Source: Hyphomicrobiales bacterium (GTDB taxonomy: Bacteria; Pseudomonadota; Alphaproteobacteria; Rhizobiales; Rhizobiaceae). From it: 64,000 nucleotides of DNA. This document shows, piece after piece, positions 1-10,959 of the stretch (positions are counted from its first letter, which is position 1; each line of letters begins with the position of its first letter). The stretch spans positions 62,001 to 126,000 of the forward strand of contig UBXV01000038.1 of the NCBI GenBank assembly GCA_900469625.1, read 5' to 3'. A model generated the notes under the pieces. That model was not told the origin of the DNA and did not search any database. It worked only from the letters and a program-made list of their open reading frames with translations. Position numbers and translations under genes: made by a program.

Positions 1-245
1 TCCTGCCAGAGCTCGGCCGACTGCAACGTCGGCATCAGCAGCTCGTTTGCGCCAGTGCGGTTCTGCTCTTCACGAACGATCGCATTGACCTTGTCGAGAA
101 CCCGCTTTCCGAGTGGCAGCCAGGTATAGATGCCCGAAGACTGCTGCCGGATCATACCCGTCCGGAGCATAAGACGGTGGGAAACGATTTCCGCTTCCTT
201 CGGATTTTCCTTCAAGATGGGCATGAAAAAGCGGGACAGGCGCAT
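1..245 (-). CDS. proS: Prolyl-tRNA synthetase, N-terminal part (cut by window edge)
   Basis: Translating the minus strand from the ATG at 245 gives a protein that starts [20 protein letters not shown] and continues through [21 protein letters not shown] and [19 protein letters not shown]. This is the class II prolyl-tRNA synthetase N-terminus, which charges tRNA-Pro with proline in the cytoplasm. The [13 protein letters not shown] and ANELLMP blocks belong to the catalytic core of motif 1. Only about 81 codons are present and the rest lies beyond position 1. It is the last gene seen of the minus-strand nuo-birA-rnj-mce block, but a 780-bp gap and a terminator-like hairpin separate it, so it probably has its own promoter. 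Confidence 0.93.
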   Translation of the reverse strand, partial: MRLSRFFMPILKENPKEAEIVSHRLMLRTGMIRQQSSGIYTWLPLGKRVLDKVNAIVREEQNRTGANELLMPTLQSAELWQ

Positions 246-1027
246 GACGGGTTCCAGAACTTGATGAACGTCGCACTATCGACGGATTCGGGCGAAATGA
301 CGTTGAGCGCAGGCACGCCGGTCTCACCGAAAACAGGCAAAGGCGACCATTGCTTCTTGGGGTCGGCTCTCAAATTTCCGTCGCCGACAAATCGGCAGGA
401 ACCTTTCCGAGCCCTGCGTTCATAGCCGCTTCGCGCCCCGATGAAAACCCTGCCTGAGGCAAGAACAGCGCAGACCCAAATGGAGAGATCGGAGGAAGCG
501 ACAGCAAGCGAAAGCTGCGTCAAAAGAGCACGCTAGTAACAGGATTACGACGATGCTTGTCAACGGAGAAATTTTATCCAACTGTAGCAAAAATGCAAAA
601 AAACAGGGTGACATCGCCCAATGTTTGGGCTAATTTCGGCTCACAAAACAGGCATGAAGTCTAAATTCTTGCCGACTTTCGCGGTCAAGTCTTGGGAGGA
701 TAAGATCTTAGGCGCGCTTCGCCGCTGCCGCCGGAAACGGATTAAAGATCACGCGATACTTGAAAAACAAGGCTTTTAGCCTTGTTTTTTTTTGCCTTTC
801 AGCAAGCGCGACAGTGACGAAGCAGTCATGCGTTCTTGAAATATGTCAATTTAGAGGCGGTCAATCGTAGGAATGCCCGGGTTTCACTCCGAGGGCTGTC
901 CGAAGCCCTTCGGCGAGACTTCCAGCTGAGAATTCGCGGATGTTTAACTGGGGATTGTTGGCAGTCGAACGCTGGCGCTCCATCCCGACCGCTGCCGGGC
1001 AGGTCTGGACCCGCCTTGGCAGATGCC
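246..1027. other. Gene-free stretch between proS and the DUF1467 gene
   Basis: No convincing coding region is seen here on either strand; the open frames lack ribosome binding sites and recognisable protein character. The stretch holds the 5' leader and presumably the promoter of proS, and one strong intrinsic-terminator hairpin at 763-793. The part from about 640 to 790 is a candidate for a small plus-strand RNA, because the terminator has its better T-run on the plus strand and no plus-strand gene precedes it. Confidence 0.5.
763..793 (+). terminator. Strong intrinsic terminator with no upstream plus-strand gene
   Basis: A perfect 12-bp inverted repeat (AAAAACAAGGCT / AGCCTTGTTTTT, 3-nt loop) is followed by an uninterrupted T-run on the plus strand. 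On the minus strand the same hairpin is followed by five T, so it could also end transcripts arriving from the nuo-to-DUF1467 block. Which direction is used cannot be decided from sequence. Confidence 0.75.
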
Positions 1028-1297
1028 TCAGTAGAACTTCGGGTAAAAGCGCGGGATGCTGTCGATGCCGTAGCCGAGCCGCACCGATACGATGTACCAG
1101 GCGAGTTGAATGACAGCGGCAATCGCTGTCGTCAAAAGCAGGACGCGCTTGGCGCGGAACCGCGCTGGAGCACTTTCGACGGTGCCGGGCACCACTTCGT
1201 TCTCTTCCGCCTGTGTGCGCACGCCGAGCGGCAGCACGGCAAACAGCGTCAGCCACCAGATAATGAAGTAGATGGCAAAGGTGGAAAAAATCGGCAT
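1028..1297 (-). CDS. DUF1467 family small membrane protein
   Basis: An 89-residue protein starting MPIFSTFAIYFIIWWLTLFA, with a CAGGAG ribosome binding site about 10 nt upstream of the ATG at 1297. Two hydrophobic segments are visible, about residues 4-25 and 50-72, joined by a short acidic loop. The IWWLTLFAVLPLGVR block after the start is typical of the alphaproteobacterial DUF1467 family, whose function is unknown. It lies 115 bp downstream of mce on the same strand, in the position it usually has in Rhizobiales. A longer frame exists upstream but has no supporting start site. Confidence 0.8.
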   Translation of the reverse strand: MPIFSTFAIYFIIWWLTLFAVLPLGVRTQAEENEVVPGTVESAPARFRAKRVLLLTTAIAAVIQLAWYIVSVRLGYGIDSIPRFYPKFY

Positions 1298-1412
1298 TTC
1301 CGGCTCCTGATGAAGATCATTTCCTGCAGAGGGAAACGATCCTCTCGACATTCTCGCAGTGCTTATAACGCCAAGGGCGCGATCACACAAATCCGCGCCA
1401 CGCGATCAACTG

Positions 1413-1817
1413 TCACACCTGTTCAAGCTCGATCAAAGTGCCCTGAAAATCCTTCGGGTGCAGAAACAACACCGGCTTGCCATGGGCGCCGATTTTCGGT
1501 TCTCCGTCGCCCAGGACGCGTGCGCCGGACGCCTTGAGAGCATCGCGGGCGGCAAGGATGTCCTCGACCTCGTAGCAGATGTGATGCATGCCGCCGGAGG
1601 GGTTCTTGGCGAGGAACGCCGCGATCGGCGAAGTCTCGCCGAGTGGCTCGAGCAACTCGACCTTGGTGTTGGGCAGCGTGACGAAGACGACGGTCACGCC
1701 ATGTTCCGGCAGGGCCTGGGGCTCCGTTACCGTTGCGCCGAGCGTCGCGCGGTAGCTTGCCGCGGCGGATGCCAGATCCGGTACGGCGATTGCCACGTGG
1801 TTGACCCGTCCAAGCAT
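1413..1817 (-). CDS. mce: Methylmalonyl-CoA epimerase
   Basis: A 134-residue VOC-superfamily protein beginning MLGRVNHVAIAVPDL, with the paired beta-alpha-beta-beta-beta modules of methylmalonyl-CoA epimerase. Likely metal ligands are His in NHVAIAV, His in GMHHICYEV and the terminal Glu in TLIELEQV. It interconverts (2R)- and (2S)-methylmalonyl-CoA in the propionyl-CoA to succinyl-CoA route. The ATG at 1817 is preferred to a GTG at 1820 because GGAGG sits 6 nt upstream of it. It lies 65 bp downstream of the ribonuclease J gene on the same strand, a conserved rhizobial arrangement. Confidence 0.92.
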   Translation of the reverse strand: MLGRVNHVAIAVPDLASAAASYRATLGATVTEPQALPEHGVTVVFVTLPNTKVELLEPLGETSPIAAFLAKNPSGGMHHICYEVEDILAARDALKASGARVLGDGEPKIGAHGKPVLFLHPKDFQGTLIELEQV

Positions 1818-1882
1818 CACGATCCTCCAACCTGCAAAAAGAGAGCCCCCGCGCGTCTACGACGGCGGGAGCTCCGAGAAAA

Positions 1883-3550
1883 TCAGACTTTGGTGACAAA
1901 CACCGTGACCACGGGCTTTTTGCCCCAGATCTGGTTGACCGTGCTGCGCACCGCGCGACGCACCGCCTCCTGCAGCATGGCCAGATCCTTGCGCTTGGCG
2001 CGCGGAATGCTTTCGACTGCACCAAGCACCGCGTCGTAGAGCGTGTCTTCCATGTCCTCGCCCTCGTCGTCGAACTCCGGCAGGCCGACCGCAACGAGAT
2101 CGGGATCCCCGAGGAAATCATAACGATTGTCGAGCACGACGTTGACGGAGACATGTCCGGCAAAGGAAAGCTTGCGACGCTCGCCGATGCCCATCTCCTC
2201 GAAATCGCCGATCAGCGAACCGTCCTTATAGATGCGGCCGTGCTGCACGGTATCGATGACCTCAGCCGGCCCCGGTGCCAATCGCAGCATCTCACCGTTA
2301 CGCAGGCGCGGAACGCTGGCGATACCTGACTGCCGGCCAAGTTCGCCGTGCGCGGTCAGATGTGCGGCTTCGCCATGAACCGGTACGAGGATCTGCGGAC
2401 GGACCCATTGGTACATCTGCTGCAACTCGCTGCGACGCGGGTGGCCGGACACATGCACAAGAGCTTCACTGTCGGTGATGATATGAATGCCCTGCTCGAT
2501 CAGGCCGTTCTTGATGTCGTTGATCGCCTTCTCGTTGCCGGGAATGGTGCGCGACGAAAACACGACCGTATCACCGGCGGAGAAGGCGACATTGCGCATC
2601 TCGTCGCGGGCGATCTTGGCGAGAGCCGCACGCGGCTCGCCCTGGCTGCCGGTCAGGATCACCACCACCTTGTCGCGCGGGACGTAGCCGAACTCGTCTT
2701 CGGCGAGAAACGGCTTGATGCCTTCCATCAGGCCGAGATCACGGGCAACGGCTACGACGCGCTTCATCGAGCTGCCGAGAAGCAGAACTTCCCTGCCGGC
2801 CTCGTCGGCCGCTTCTGCGATCGAGCGGATACGCCCGACGTTCGAGGAAAAGGTGGTGATCGCGACGCGCCCTTCAGCCCTCGAAATGATCTCCGTCAGG
2901 CTCGCGGACACTTCCTGCTCGGACGGCGAAACGCCATCACGCAGCGCATTGGTCGAATCGCAGACCAGTGCCAGTACGCCTTCGTCGCCGATCTTGCGGA
3001 AGCGCTGCTCGTCCGTCAGCGGCCCGAGCGACGGCTGAAGGTCGATCTTCCAGTCGCCGGTGTGCACAACTGCTCCAAGCGGCGTCCGAATGATCAGCGA
3101 CATCGGCTCGGGGATCGAATGGTTGACGCCGACAGCCTCGATCTCGAATGGACCGACATTGATGCGGTCGCCCTGTTTGAAGATCGTGATCGGGATTTCG
3201 CCGCGGCTCTTCTCGAAATCGCGCTTTGCTTCCAGCATGCCTGCCGTGAACGGCGAGGCATAGACCGGCACGTTCAGCCCCGGCCAGAGGTCGTTGAGGC
3301 CACCATAGTGATCCTCGTGGGCATGGGTGATGATGATGCCCTTGAGATTGCGTCGCTCTTCCGCCAGGAAGCTGATATCGGCCAGCACCAGGTCCACGCC
3401 CGGAAGCTCCGGCCCCGGAAAGGTGACGCCGCAATCGACCATTATCCACTGTCGGTTACCGGGTCTGCCATAGCCGTAGAGGCCGAGGTTCATCCCGATT
3501 TCACCGACGCCGCCGAGCGGCAAGAACACCAGTTCTTCTTCTTGCGCCAT
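1883..3550 (-). CDS. rnj: Ribonuclease J
   Basis: A 555-residue metallo-beta-lactamase/beta-CASP nuclease, the usual length for RNase J. The zinc-binding THAHEDH motif is at residues 75-81, and further metal-site blocks follow (VVHTGDWK, LVCDSTNA). The beta-CASP region includes ITTFSSNVGRI, and a C-terminal domain follows the catalytic core. RNase J combines 5'-exonuclease and endonuclease activity in mRNA and rRNA processing, and in Rhizobiales is involved in 16S rRNA 5' maturation. It lies 23 bp downstream of birA and is probably part of the end of the nuo transcript. Confidence 0.93.
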   Translation of the reverse strand: MAQEEELVFLPLGGVGEIGMNLGLYGYGRPGNRQWIMVDCGVTFPGPELPGVDLVLADISFLAEERRNLKGIIITHAHEDHYGGLNDLWPGLNVPVYASPFTAGMLEAKRDFEKSRGEIPITIFKQGDRINVGPFEIEAVGVNHSIPEPMSLIIRTPLGAVVHTGDWKIDLQPSLGPLTDEQRFRKIGDEGVLALVCDSTNALRDGVSPSEQEVSASLTEIISRAEGRVAITTFSSNVGRIRSIAEAADEAGREVLLLGSSMKRVVAVARDLGLMEGIKPFLAEDEFGYVPRDKVVVILTGSQGEPRAALAKIARDEMRNVAFSAGDTVVFSSRTIPGNEKAINDIKNGLIEQGIHIITDSEALVHVSGHPRRSELQQMYQWVRPQILVPVHGEAAHLTAHGELGRQSGIASVPRLRNGEMLRLAPGPAEVIDTVQHGRIYKDGSLIGDFEEMGIGERRKLSFAGHVSVNVVLDNRYDFLGDPDLVAVGLPEFDDEGEDMEDTLYDAVLGAVESIPRAKRKDLAMLQEAVRRAVRSTVNQIWGKKPVVTVFVTKV

Positions 3551-3573
3551 GTTTTGATGCGCCCTTGTTTTGA

Positions 3574-4341
3574 TTATCCGAAAAATACGTCGCCGGCGGC
3601 GATCGTCTGCATCGTGTTCGAGCCCGTATCGAGCATCAGCCGGCCGTCCTGATCAATACCGGCAAAGCGGCCGGAAAGCGACCGGTCCGGCAGGTTCACC
3701 GTAATGGTCTCGCCGATGCCGCGCGCTGCCGCCCGCCATTGGTCTATGATGTTTGCCACACCCCGGCCCCGGTCCCAAACGGAAAGCGTCTCGGCCATGG
3801 TCAGAAACAGGTGGGCAAACAGTTCGTCCGGCGATACCGACGCGCCTTCGTTGCGAAGCGACGTCACCGGGTAGAGCGCTTCATCCGGTGTGACGGCAAT
3901 GTTGATGCCGCAACCGATAACGAGCGCACGACGGCCATCCGCAAGGCTTTCGCCTTCAAGCAGGATGCCGCAGGTCTTCTTGCCGTCTATGAGAATATCG
4001 TTCGGCCATTTGATTTCGACCGGGGCACCGGCCGGCGGCATCACCTGGCGGATCGCCTTGTGGACCGCGACCGCCACCGCGAGCGGCAGCGAATGCAGCA
4101 GCTCTATCGGTGCCGGCTCGATCAAGAGCAGCGATGCATAGAGATTGCCGGGCTCTGAAAACCAGGCCCGGCCGCGTCGGCCACGTCCGCCTGTCTGGCG
4201 GGCGGCGGTGATCCAGAGGTTTCCCCCGTCTCCCGCACGCGCCCGCAACAGGCATTCGCTGTTGGTGGAACCGACTTCATTGAGAGCGACGTGCCGGAAA
4301 TCGTCGAGCGAAACCCGGCCGCCGCCTTCAAGGCCGATCAA
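3574..4341 (-). CDS. birA: Biotin--[acetyl-CoA-carboxylase] ligase
   Basis: A 255-residue biotin protein ligase. It contains the biotinyl-AMP binding motif GRGRRGRAW at residues 52-60, VGSTNSE near residue 23, the KWPNDI block and GCGINIAV. It joins biotin to the BCCP subunit of acetyl-CoA carboxylase and other carboxylases. There is no N-terminal winged helix, so it is a mono-functional ligase without the repressor function of E. coli BirA. The start codon overlaps the nuoN stop by four bases (ATGA), suggesting translational coupling to the nuo operon. Confidence 0.92.
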   Translation of the reverse strand: MIGLEGGGRVSLDDFRHVALNEVGSTNSECLLRARAGDGGNLWITAARQTGGRGRRGRAWFSEPGNLYASLLLIEPAPIELLHSLPLAVAVAVHKAIRQVMPPAGAPVEIKWPNDILIDGKKTCGILLEGESLADGRRALVIGCGINIAVTPDEALYPVTSLRNEGASVSPDELFAHLFLTMAETLSVWDRGRGVANIIDQWRAAARGIGETITVNLPDRSLSGRFAGIDQDGRLMLDTGSNTMQTIAAGDVFFG

Positions 4342-5783
4342 AAGAACGTCCGAGCCGCAGCTTCAGCGGCTTCGCCGAGCGGACCGCCAATCAGAACGTA
4401 TCCAAGCACGAACAGACCGGAGAGACCGAAGACCAGGCGAAGCTCACCAGCCGTGCGGGCGAATTCGCCCTTGGCGTCGTCGAACCACATCACCTTGATG
4501 ACACGCAGGTAGTAGTAGGCACCGACAACAGAAGCAAGCACGCCGATGATGGCGAGCGCATAGAGATGCGCTTCGATCGCCGCCATGAACACGAAGTACT
4601 TCCCGAAGAAGCCTGCCATCGGCGGGATGCCGGCGAGCGAGAACATCAGGACGGTCAGCACCGTGGCCATGAAGGGGTTGGTCTGCGAGAGACCAGCGAG
4701 ATCGTCGACGCTTTCGACGTTCTCGCCGTCCTTGCGGCGCATGGCGAGGATGCAGGCAAAGGTGCCGAGCGTCATGACCATGTAGATGAGCATGTAGAGC
4801 AGAACGCCGCGAACGCCCGCCATCGACCCGGCAGCAAGACCGACGAGTGCATAACCCATGTGGCCGATCGAGGAATAGGCCATCAGGCGCTTGATGTTCT
4901 TCTGGCCGATTGCAGCGAATGCGCCGAGCAGCATCGAAGCGATCGAGATGAAGACGACGATCTGCTGCCACTGCACGACGACAGGCTCGAAGGCGTTGAT
5001 GACGATGCGAACGAAGATGGCCATGGCGGCAACCTTCGGAGCAGCGGCGAAGAACGCCGTCACCGGTGTCGGCGCACCTTCATAGACGTCAGGCGTCCAC
5101 ATGTGGAAGGGAACGGCGGAGATCTTGAACGCGAGGCCGGCCAGGACGAAGACCAGACCGAAGATCAGGCCGAGCGAAGGGGTGCCGGTTGCGGTCAGAG
5201 CAGCGGCAATCTCATCGAAGCCAGTGTGGCCGGTAAAGCCGTAAACCAGCGACATGCCGTAGAGCAGCATGCCCGAAGACAGTGCGCCGAGGACGAAATA
5301 CTTCAGGCCGGCTTCCGTCGAGCGGATGCTGTCGCGGTTGATCGCAGCGACGACATAGAGCGCCAGCGACTGCAGTTCCAGCGACAGGTACAGCGACATC
5401 AGGTCGTTGGCCGAGATCATCAAGAGCATGCCGAGAGTTGCGAGAACCAGGAGTACCGGGAACTCGAAACGATCGATCTGCGACGAACGGGCGTGTCCGA
5501 CCGTCATCACCATGGCGGTGATCGATCCGATCAGCGCCAGCACCTTCATGAACTTGGCGAAGGGATCGGACAGGAAGGCGCCGTTATAGGCTTCGCCCTC
5601 GCCGGTCTTCAGGACGAGCCAGAGACCGGCGATGATGAGAAGGGCAACCGCAAGTCCGGTGACGGTCGACGTCGACTTTTCACCGGAAAACACGCCGATC
5701 ATCAGGAGCGCCATCGCACCGACGGCGAGGATCAACTCGGGGATCGAGAGCTGCAGGCTGGCGAGGAGGGTTTCAGCAGTCAT
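4338..5783 (-). CDS. nuoN: NADH-quinone oxidoreductase subunit N
   Basis: A 481-residue, strongly hydrophobic antiporter-like subunit of complex I with about 14 membrane helices. Family landmarks include [16 protein letters not shown], the helix with [20 protein letters not shown] and the [15 protein letters not shown] block carrying conserved proton-pathway lysines. It is the most distal gene of the nuo cluster and overlaps birA by four bases. The ATG at 5783 ([11 protein letters not shown]) matches the common family start. A TTG at 5789 has better spacing to the AGGA upstream and is a real alternative. Confidence 0.95.
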   Translation of the reverse strand: MTAETLLASLQLSIPELILAVGAMALLMIGVFSGEKSTSTVTGLAVALLIIAGLWLVLKTGEGEAYNGAFLSDPFAKFMKVLALIGSITAMVMTVGHARSSQIDRFEFPVLLVLATLGMLLMISANDLMSLYLSLELQSLALYVVAAINRDSIRSTEAGLKYFVLGALSSGMLLYGMSLVYGFTGHTGFDEIAAALTATGTPSLGLIFGLVFVLAGLAFKISAVPFHMWTPDVYEGAPTPVTAFFAAAPKVAAMAIFVRIVINAFEPVVVQWQQIVVFISIASMLLGAFAAIGQKNIKRLMAYSSIGHMGYALVGLAAGSMAGVRGVLLYMLIYMVMTLGTFACILAMRRKDGENVESVDDLAGLSQTNPFMATVLTVLMFSLAGIPPMAGFFGKYFVFMAAIEAHLYALAIIGVLASVVGAYYYLRVIKVMWFDDAKGEFARTAGELRLVFGLSGLFVLGYVLIGGPLGEAAEAAARTFF

Positions 5784-5802
5784 GTCCAATCACGTCCTGT
5801 GG

Positions 5803-7314
5803 TCATTGCACCGAAAGCGCAACGCTTTGCGCTGCCTGCAGGGCTGCGGAGTAGTTGTTGACGAGCAGATCCACGGAGGCTGCAGTCGCATCGAAGATCG
5901 GCGCCGGATAGACACCGAAGAAGATCGTCAGGATCACCAGCGGATAGAGGATCGCCTTCTCACGGCCCGAAAGATCGAGCAGCGCCTTCAGGCTTTCCTT
6001 CTCCAGCGCGCCGAACACCACACGGCGATAGAGCCAGAGCGCGTAGGCGGCCGACAGCACCACGCCGGACGTTGCAAAGAGCGCGACCCAGGTGTTGGCG
6101 CGGAAGGCACCGACGAGGGTCAGAACTTCGCCGACGAAGCCTGATGTGCCCGGAAGACCGACGTTCGCCATGGTGAAGACCATGAAGGCGACGGCATATT
6201 TCGGCATGTTGTTGACGAGGCCACCATAGGCCGAGATTTCGCGGGTGTGCAGACGGTCATAGACGACGCCGACGCATAGGAAGAGCGCGCCGGAGACGAT
6301 GCCGTGCGACAGCATCTGGAAGATCGCACCCTGGACGCCCTGGGTGTTGGCCGCGAAGATGCCCATGGTGACATAGCCCATGTGCGCGACCGACGAATAG
6401 GCGATCAACTTCTTGATGTCGCTCTGCATCAGCGCCACCAGCGAGGTGTAGACGATGGCGATGACCGACAGCGTGAAGACGAACGGCTGGAAATAGTCGG
6501 ATGCAAGCGGGAACATCGGCAGCGAGAAGCGCAGGAAGCCGTAGCCGCCGAGCTTCAAGAGGATGCCGGCCAGGATGACCGAGCCCGCCGTCGGCGCCTG
6601 AACGTGCGCGTCGGGAAGCCAGGTGTGCACCGGCCACATCGGCATCTTCACCGCGAAGGACGCGAAGAAGGCGAGCCATAACCACGTCTGCATTTCCCGC
6701 GGGAAGTTATAGGCAAGCAGTTCGGTGATGTCGGTCGTGCCGGCCTGCCAGTACATCGCCATGATGGCGAGCAGCATCAGCACCGAGCCGAGCAGCGTGT
6801 AGAGGAAGAACTTGTAGCTGGCATAGACGCGGTCCTTGCCGCCCCACACACCGATGATGATGAACATCGGAATGAGGCCGGCTTCGAAGAACACGTAGAA
6901 CAGCACGATGTCGAGCGAGACGAACACGCCAATCATGAACGTTTCCAGAATCAGGAACGCGATCATGTATTCCTTCAACCGCTTTTCGACCGAGAACCAG
7001 CTTGCGAGCACGCAGAACGGCATCAGGAAAGCGGAGAGAACGACGAAGAGCACGGAGATGCCATCGACGCCGAGATGGTAGGAGATCCCGGTGCCGAGCC
7101 ATTCATGCTTCTCGGTCATCTGGAAGCCCGGGTTCGAGGCGTCGAACTGGTACCAGACATAAACCGAGACGGCGAAGGTGAAGAGCGTCGTCAGCAGCGA
7201 TACGTTCAGGATGTTGCGGCGGCCGTAGGCGCTGTCTTCTCTTGTCAGCAAGAGAAGCAGAACGCCGACGAGCGGCATGAAGGTGACCGCGGAAAGTACG
7301 GGCCAATCGGTCAT
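5803..7314 (-). CDS. nuoM: NADH-quinone oxidoreductase subunit M
   Basis: A 503-residue antiporter-like membrane subunit, beginning [17 protein letters not shown]. It carries the conserved blocks [40 protein letters not shown] and [17 protein letters not shown], which include key glutamate and lysine residues of the proton channel. Its start at 7314 shares a base with the nuoL stop (TGATG), pointing to coupled translation. A longer reading frame begins at 7341, but its first nine residues lie inside nuoL and have no clear ribosome binding site. Confidence 0.96.
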   Translation of the reverse strand: MTDWPVLSAVTFMPLVGVLLLLLTREDSAYGRRNILNVSLLTTLFTFAVSVYVWYQFDASNPGFQMTEKHEWLGTGISYHLGVDGISVLFVVLSAFLMPFCVLASWFSVEKRLKEYMIAFLILETFMIGVFVSLDIVLFYVFFEAGLIPMFIIIGVWGGKDRVYASYKFFLYTLLGSVLMLLAIMAMYWQAGTTDITELLAYNFPREMQTWLWLAFFASFAVKMPMWPVHTWLPDAHVQAPTAGSVILAGILLKLGGYGFLRFSLPMFPLASDYFQPFVFTLSVIAIVYTSLVALMQSDIKKLIAYSSVAHMGYVTMGIFAANTQGVQGAIFQMLSHGIVSGALFLCVGVVYDRLHTREISAYGGLVNNMPKYAVAFMVFTMANVGLPGTSGFVGEVLTLVGAFRANTWVALFATSGVVLSAAYALWLYRRVVFGALEKESLKALLDLSGREKAILYPLVILTIFFGVYPAPIFDATAASVDLLVNNYSAALQAAQSVALSVQ

Positions 7315-9308
7315 CAGAAGGAACTCCCGAGCATCATCCATGTAACGAGCGCTGCGATGCCGATGAGCATGGCAAACGCGTAGTGATAGAGGTAACCGGT
7401 CTGCAGCCGGACAACACGATCGGTGACATCAAGCACGCGTGCCGCAATCCCGTTCGGACCGAGGCCGTCGATGACCCGGCCGTCGCCTTCCTTCCACAGG
7501 AAGACGCCAAGGCGCTTGGCCGTGCGCACGAACAGGAAATCGTACAGTTCGTCGAAGTACCACTTGTTGAGCAGGAACTGGTAGAGACCGCGATGCTGCT
7601 CTGCCAGATACTTCGGCACATCCGGCCGGCGGATATACATGTACCAGGCGGTGAAGAGGCCGAGCGCCATGGCGCAGAACGGGCTCCACTTCACCCACAA
7701 CGGAACATGGTGGAACTCCTCGAGGATTTCGTTCTCCGCCGAGGTGAACAACGCACCCTGCCAGAATTCGGCATAGTGGTGACCGAAGAAGTAGTCGTGG
7801 AACAGGACGCCGGCCACGAGGGCGCCGACGGCCAGGATGTAGAGCGGCACCAGCATGACCTGGGGCGATTCATGGACGTGATGCATGACATCCGAGGAAG
7901 CGCGCGGCTTGCCGTGGAAGGTCATGAAGGTCAGACGCCAGGAATAGAAGCTGGTGAACAGCGCCGCGATGACGAGCATCGAGAACGCGAAGCCGGAAAC
8001 CGCATTGTGAGCCGCAAACGCCGATTCGATGATCGCGTCCTTGGAGAAGAAGCCGGCCGTGCCGATGATCGTGCCGGGGATGCCGACGCCGGTCAGTGCG
8101 ATGGTGCCGATGAACATCATCCAATAGGTGACCGGAATGTGCTTCCGAAGTCCACCCATGTAGCGCATATCCTGTTCGCCATCGACGGCGTGAATGACGG
8201 AGCCTGCACCCAAGAACAGCAGTGCCTTGAAGAAGGCGTGCGTGAACAGGTGGAAGATCGCCGCGCCATAGGCGCCGACGCCAAGCGCCACGAACATGTA
8301 GCCGAGCTGCGAGCAGGTCGAATAGGCGATGACGCGCTTGATGTCGTTCTGGACGAGACCGACGGTCGCGGCAAAGAACGCGGTGATCGCACCGATCAGC
8401 GTGACGACGGTCAGTGCATCCGGCGACAGTTCGAACAGCGGCGACATACGGGCGACGAGGAAGACACCGGCGGTGACCATGGTTGCAGCGTGAATGAGGG
8501 CCGAAACGGGGGTCGGGCCTTCCATCGCATCCGGCAGCCAGGTGTGCAGCAGGAACTGAGCCGACTTGCCCATGGCGCCGACGAAGAGCAACAGGCAGGC
8601 AGCGGTAATCGCATCGGCCTTGTCGAGATGCATGCCGAACAGCGTGATGACCGCCTCCCCTGCTGCGGCACCTTCGGCCGGCAGGTAGGTCTGGGCAGCA
8701 GCGAAGATGGTCTCGAAATTGACCGAGCCGAACAGCACGAAGACAAGGAAGATACCGAGGGCGAAACCGAAGTCGCCGACGCGGTTGACGATGAAGGCCT
8801 TCATCGCCGCGGCGTTCGCCGAAGGCTTCTTATACCAGAAGCCGATGAGCAGGTAGGATGCGACACCCACGCCTTCCCAGCCGAAGAACATCTGAATGAG
8901 GTTGTCCGACGTGATCAGCATCAACATCGCGAAGGTGAACAGCGACAGGTATGCAAAGAAGCGCGGGCGATGCGGATCGTGGTGCATGTAGCCGATCGAA
9001 TAGACATGCACGAGCGTCGACACGGTATTGACGACAACGAACATGACCGACGTCAGCGTATCCACGCGGAATGCCCAGTCGACGTCGAAGCTGCCGGACT
9101 GGATCCAGCGCAGCACCGAGACCTTGATCAGTTCCGGCTCGCCGAGCGCGACATGGAAGAAGACGAACCACGACAATCCGGCGGTGATGATCATCAGTCC
9201 GCTGGTGACGAATTCGGAAGCCTTGGCGCCGATCGAATTGCCGAAGAGGCCAGCGACCAGAAAGCCGATCAAAGGCAGGAAAACGATAGCCTTGATGATG
9301 GTATCCAT
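7314..9308 (-). CDS. nuoL: NADH-quinone oxidoreductase subunit L
   Basis: A 664-residue antiporter-like subunit, full length for NuoL. Recognisable blocks are [53 protein letters not shown] and [20 protein letters not shown]. The long C-terminal region continues beyond the antiporter core and should include the lateral helix that spans NuoM and NuoN. It lies 7 bp downstream of nuoK and overlaps nuoM by one base. Confidence 0.96.
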   Translation of the reverse strand: MDTIIKAIVFLPLIGFLVAGLFGNSIGAKASEFVTSGLMIITAGLSWFVFFHVALGEPELIKVSVLRWIQSGSFDVDWAFRVDTLTSVMFVVVNTVSTLVHVYSIGYMHHDPHRPRFFAYLSLFTFAMLMLITSDNLIQMFFGWEGVGVASYLLIGFWYKKPSANAAAMKAFIVNRVGDFGFALGIFLVFVLFGSVNFETIFAAAQTYLPAEGAAAGEAVITLFGMHLDKADAITAACLLLFVGAMGKSAQFLLHTWLPDAMEGPTPVSALIHAATMVTAGVFLVARMSPLFELSPDALTVVTLIGAITAFFAATVGLVQNDIKRVIAYSTCSQLGYMFVALGVGAYGAAIFHLFTHAFFKALLFLGAGSVIHAVDGEQDMRYMGGLRKHIPVTYWMMFIGTIALTGVGIPGTIIGTAGFFSKDAIIESAFAAHNAVSGFAFSMLVIAALFTSFYSWRLTFMTFHGKPRASSDVMHHVHESPQVMLVPLYILAVGALVAGVLFHDYFFGHHYAEFWQGALFTSAENEILEEFHHVPLWVKWSPFCAMALGLFTAWYMYIRRPDVPKYLAEQHRGLYQFLLNKWYFDELYDFLFVRTAKRLGVFLWKEGDGRVIDGLGPNGIAARVLDVTDRVVRLQTGYLYHYAFAMLIGIAALVTWMMLGSSF

Positions 9309-9315
9309 AGCCCAA

Positions 9316-9624
9316 TCAGCCCTTCATCATGTTGACGTCTTCAACAGCGATCGAGCCGCGGTTGCGATAGAAGACGACGAGAATTGCAAGACCGATGGCG
9401 GCTTCCGCGGCCGCGACGGTCAGAATGAACAGGGCGAACACCTGGCCGGTGATGTCGTTCAGGAACGACGAGAAAGCGACCATGTTGATGTTGACCGCAA
9501 GCAGGATCAGTTCGACCGACATCAGGATGACGATGACGTTCTTCCGGTTCAGGAAGATGCCGAAGACACCAAGCGTGAACAGGATGGCGCTGACGGTGAG
9601 ATAGTGGGAAATTCCGATTTCCAT
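9316..9624 (-). CDS. nuoK: NADH-quinone oxidoreductase subunit K
   Basis: A 102-residue protein with three membrane helices, the standard NuoK size. The [16 protein letters not shown] helix and the [21 protein letters not shown] helix hold the conserved glutamates of the proton path. GAGGAACA lies upstream of the ATG at 9624. It sits 28 bp downstream of nuoJ, as in other nuo operons. Confidence 0.96.
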   Translation of the reverse strand: MEIGISHYLTVSAILFTLGVFGIFLNRKNVIVILMSVELILLAVNINMVAFSSFLNDITGQVFALFILTVAAAEAAIGLAILVVFYRNRGSIAVEDVNMMKG

Positions 9625-9652
9625 TTTTTTGTTCCTCGACCTCGCGTCCGAA

Positions 9653-10267
9653 TTAAATGCCCTGCCCGGGCTTGACCGTGACTACCTCGACGGCGGTCTC
9701 GGGCGTGCGGGCAACCTGCTGCGGAATGCTCTGGCGCTTGATGTTCGTGCGGTGGCGCAGCGTGAGCACGATGGCGCCGATCATGGCGACCAGCAGCACG
9801 AGGCCCGCGATCTGGAAGAAGTAGACATAGTGGGTGTAGAGCACGTCGCCGAGGGCGGCCGTGTTCGTGCGATCGGCAATCGCCGGGATCGGCATCGAAA
9901 TGCCCTTGGCAATCTCCGGCGAGAAGCTCGCGCCGCCGACGACGATGATCAGCTCGGCGGCAAGGATCAGGCCGATCAGCGCACCGACCGGGGCATATTC
10001 AAGCACGCCGGCCCTCAGCTCCGCGAAGTCGATGTCGAGCATCATGACGACGAACAGGAACAGAACCGCGACCGCGCCGACATAGACGACGAGCAGGATC
10101 ATCGCCAGGAACTCGGCGCCGGCCAGCAGGAACAGGCCCGCCGAATTGAAGAAGGTCAGGATCAGGAACAGAACCGAATAAACGGGGTTCCTGGCCGCAA
10201 TGACCATGAATGCCGATGCCACCGCGATGAAGGCAAAGAGATAGAAAAAAAGAACCTGCAGACCCAT
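9653..10267 (-). CDS. nuoJ: NADH-quinone oxidoreductase subunit J
   Basis: A 204-residue subunit with five membrane helices, starting [19 protein letters not shown]. The [51 protein letters not shown] stretch is the family signature and includes the pi-bulge helix that switches during proton pumping. The start at 10267 is preferred; the upstream in-frame extension (to 10357) has no hydrophobic or family character. A 136-bp spacer separates it from nuoI, the largest gap inside the operon. Confidence 0.95.
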   Translation of the reverse strand: MGLQVLFFYLFAFIAVASAFMVIAARNPVYSVLFLILTFFNSAGLFLLAGAEFLAMILLVVYVGAVAVLFLFVVMMLDIDFAELRAGVLEYAPVGALIGLILAAELIIVVGGASFSPEIAKGISMPIPAIADRTNTAALGDVLYTHYVYFFQIAGLVLLVAMIGAIVLTLRHRTNIKRQSIPQQVARTPETAVEVVTVKPGQGI

Positions 10268-10403
10268 GATCGGTGCCTTTTTCGTCTTGCACGGCGTGAA
10301 GCTCTCGCAGCCCCACTCCACTGGCAAAGCCGGACGCTTGTCCGGCCTTTGCCCCAAACTGTTTCACATGTGCCGCCTTTTGGGGGCGGCACCACGCAGA
10401 GGC

Positions 10404-10895
10404 TCAGCGATAAGGCGAGTCCATTGCGATGTTGCGTGCGATTTCCCGTTCCCAACGGTCGCCATTGGCGAGGAGCTTGTCCTTGTCGTAGTACAGCTCT
10501 TCACGCGTCTCGGTGGCGAATTCGAAGTTCGGACCCTCGACGATGGCATCGACCGGACAGGCTTCCTGGCAGAAACCGCAATAGATGCACTTCACCATGT
10601 CGATGTCGTAGCGCACCGTGCGGCGGGTGCCGTCGTTGCGGCGCGGGCCGGCCTCGATGGTGATCGCCTGGGCAGGACAGATCGCCTCGCAAAGCTTGCA
10701 GGCGATGCAGCGCTCTTCGCCGTTGGGATAACGACGCAGGGCATGTTCGCCGCGGAAGCGCGGGCTGACCGGGCCCTTTTCGAAGGGATAGTTCAACGTC
10801 GCCTTCGGCTTGAAGAAGTAGCGCATCGACAGAAAGAACGCGCCGACGAATTCCTTGAGGAACAGCGAGCTGACGGCGTGCGAAAGACCGGCCAT
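10404..10895 (-). CDS. nuoI: NADH-quinone oxidoreductase subunit I
   Basis: A 163-residue ferredoxin-like subunit that passes electrons from NuoG towards NuoB. Two four-cysteine motifs, [12 protein letters not shown] and [12 protein letters not shown], bind clusters N6a and N6b. The amphipathic [10 protein letters not shown]-terminus docks it to the membrane arm. Two adjacent ATG codons exist (10898 and 10895); 10895 is chosen because GGAGG lies six bases upstream of it. Confidence 0.96.
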   Translation of the reverse strand: MAGLSHAVSSLFLKEFVGAFFLSMRYFFKPKATLNYPFEKGPVSPRFRGEHALRRYPNGEERCIACKLCEAICPAQAITIEAGPRRNDGTRRTVRYDIDMVKCIYCGFCQEACPVDAIVEGPNFEFATETREELYYDKDKLLANGDRWEREIARNIAMDSPYR

Positions 10896-10959
10896 CATTT
10901 ACCTCCAGACTTGCTGGCCTCAAAGCGGCCAGCGGTATGCAACCGAGCGAAAGCCAGCA

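Noticed and set aside
7383-9335. 650-aa plus-strand open frame opposite nuoL
   Set aside because: Antisense of the nuoL gene; its composition is dominated by His, Asp, Arg and Glu as expected from a mirrored hydrophobic gene, with no ribosome binding site.
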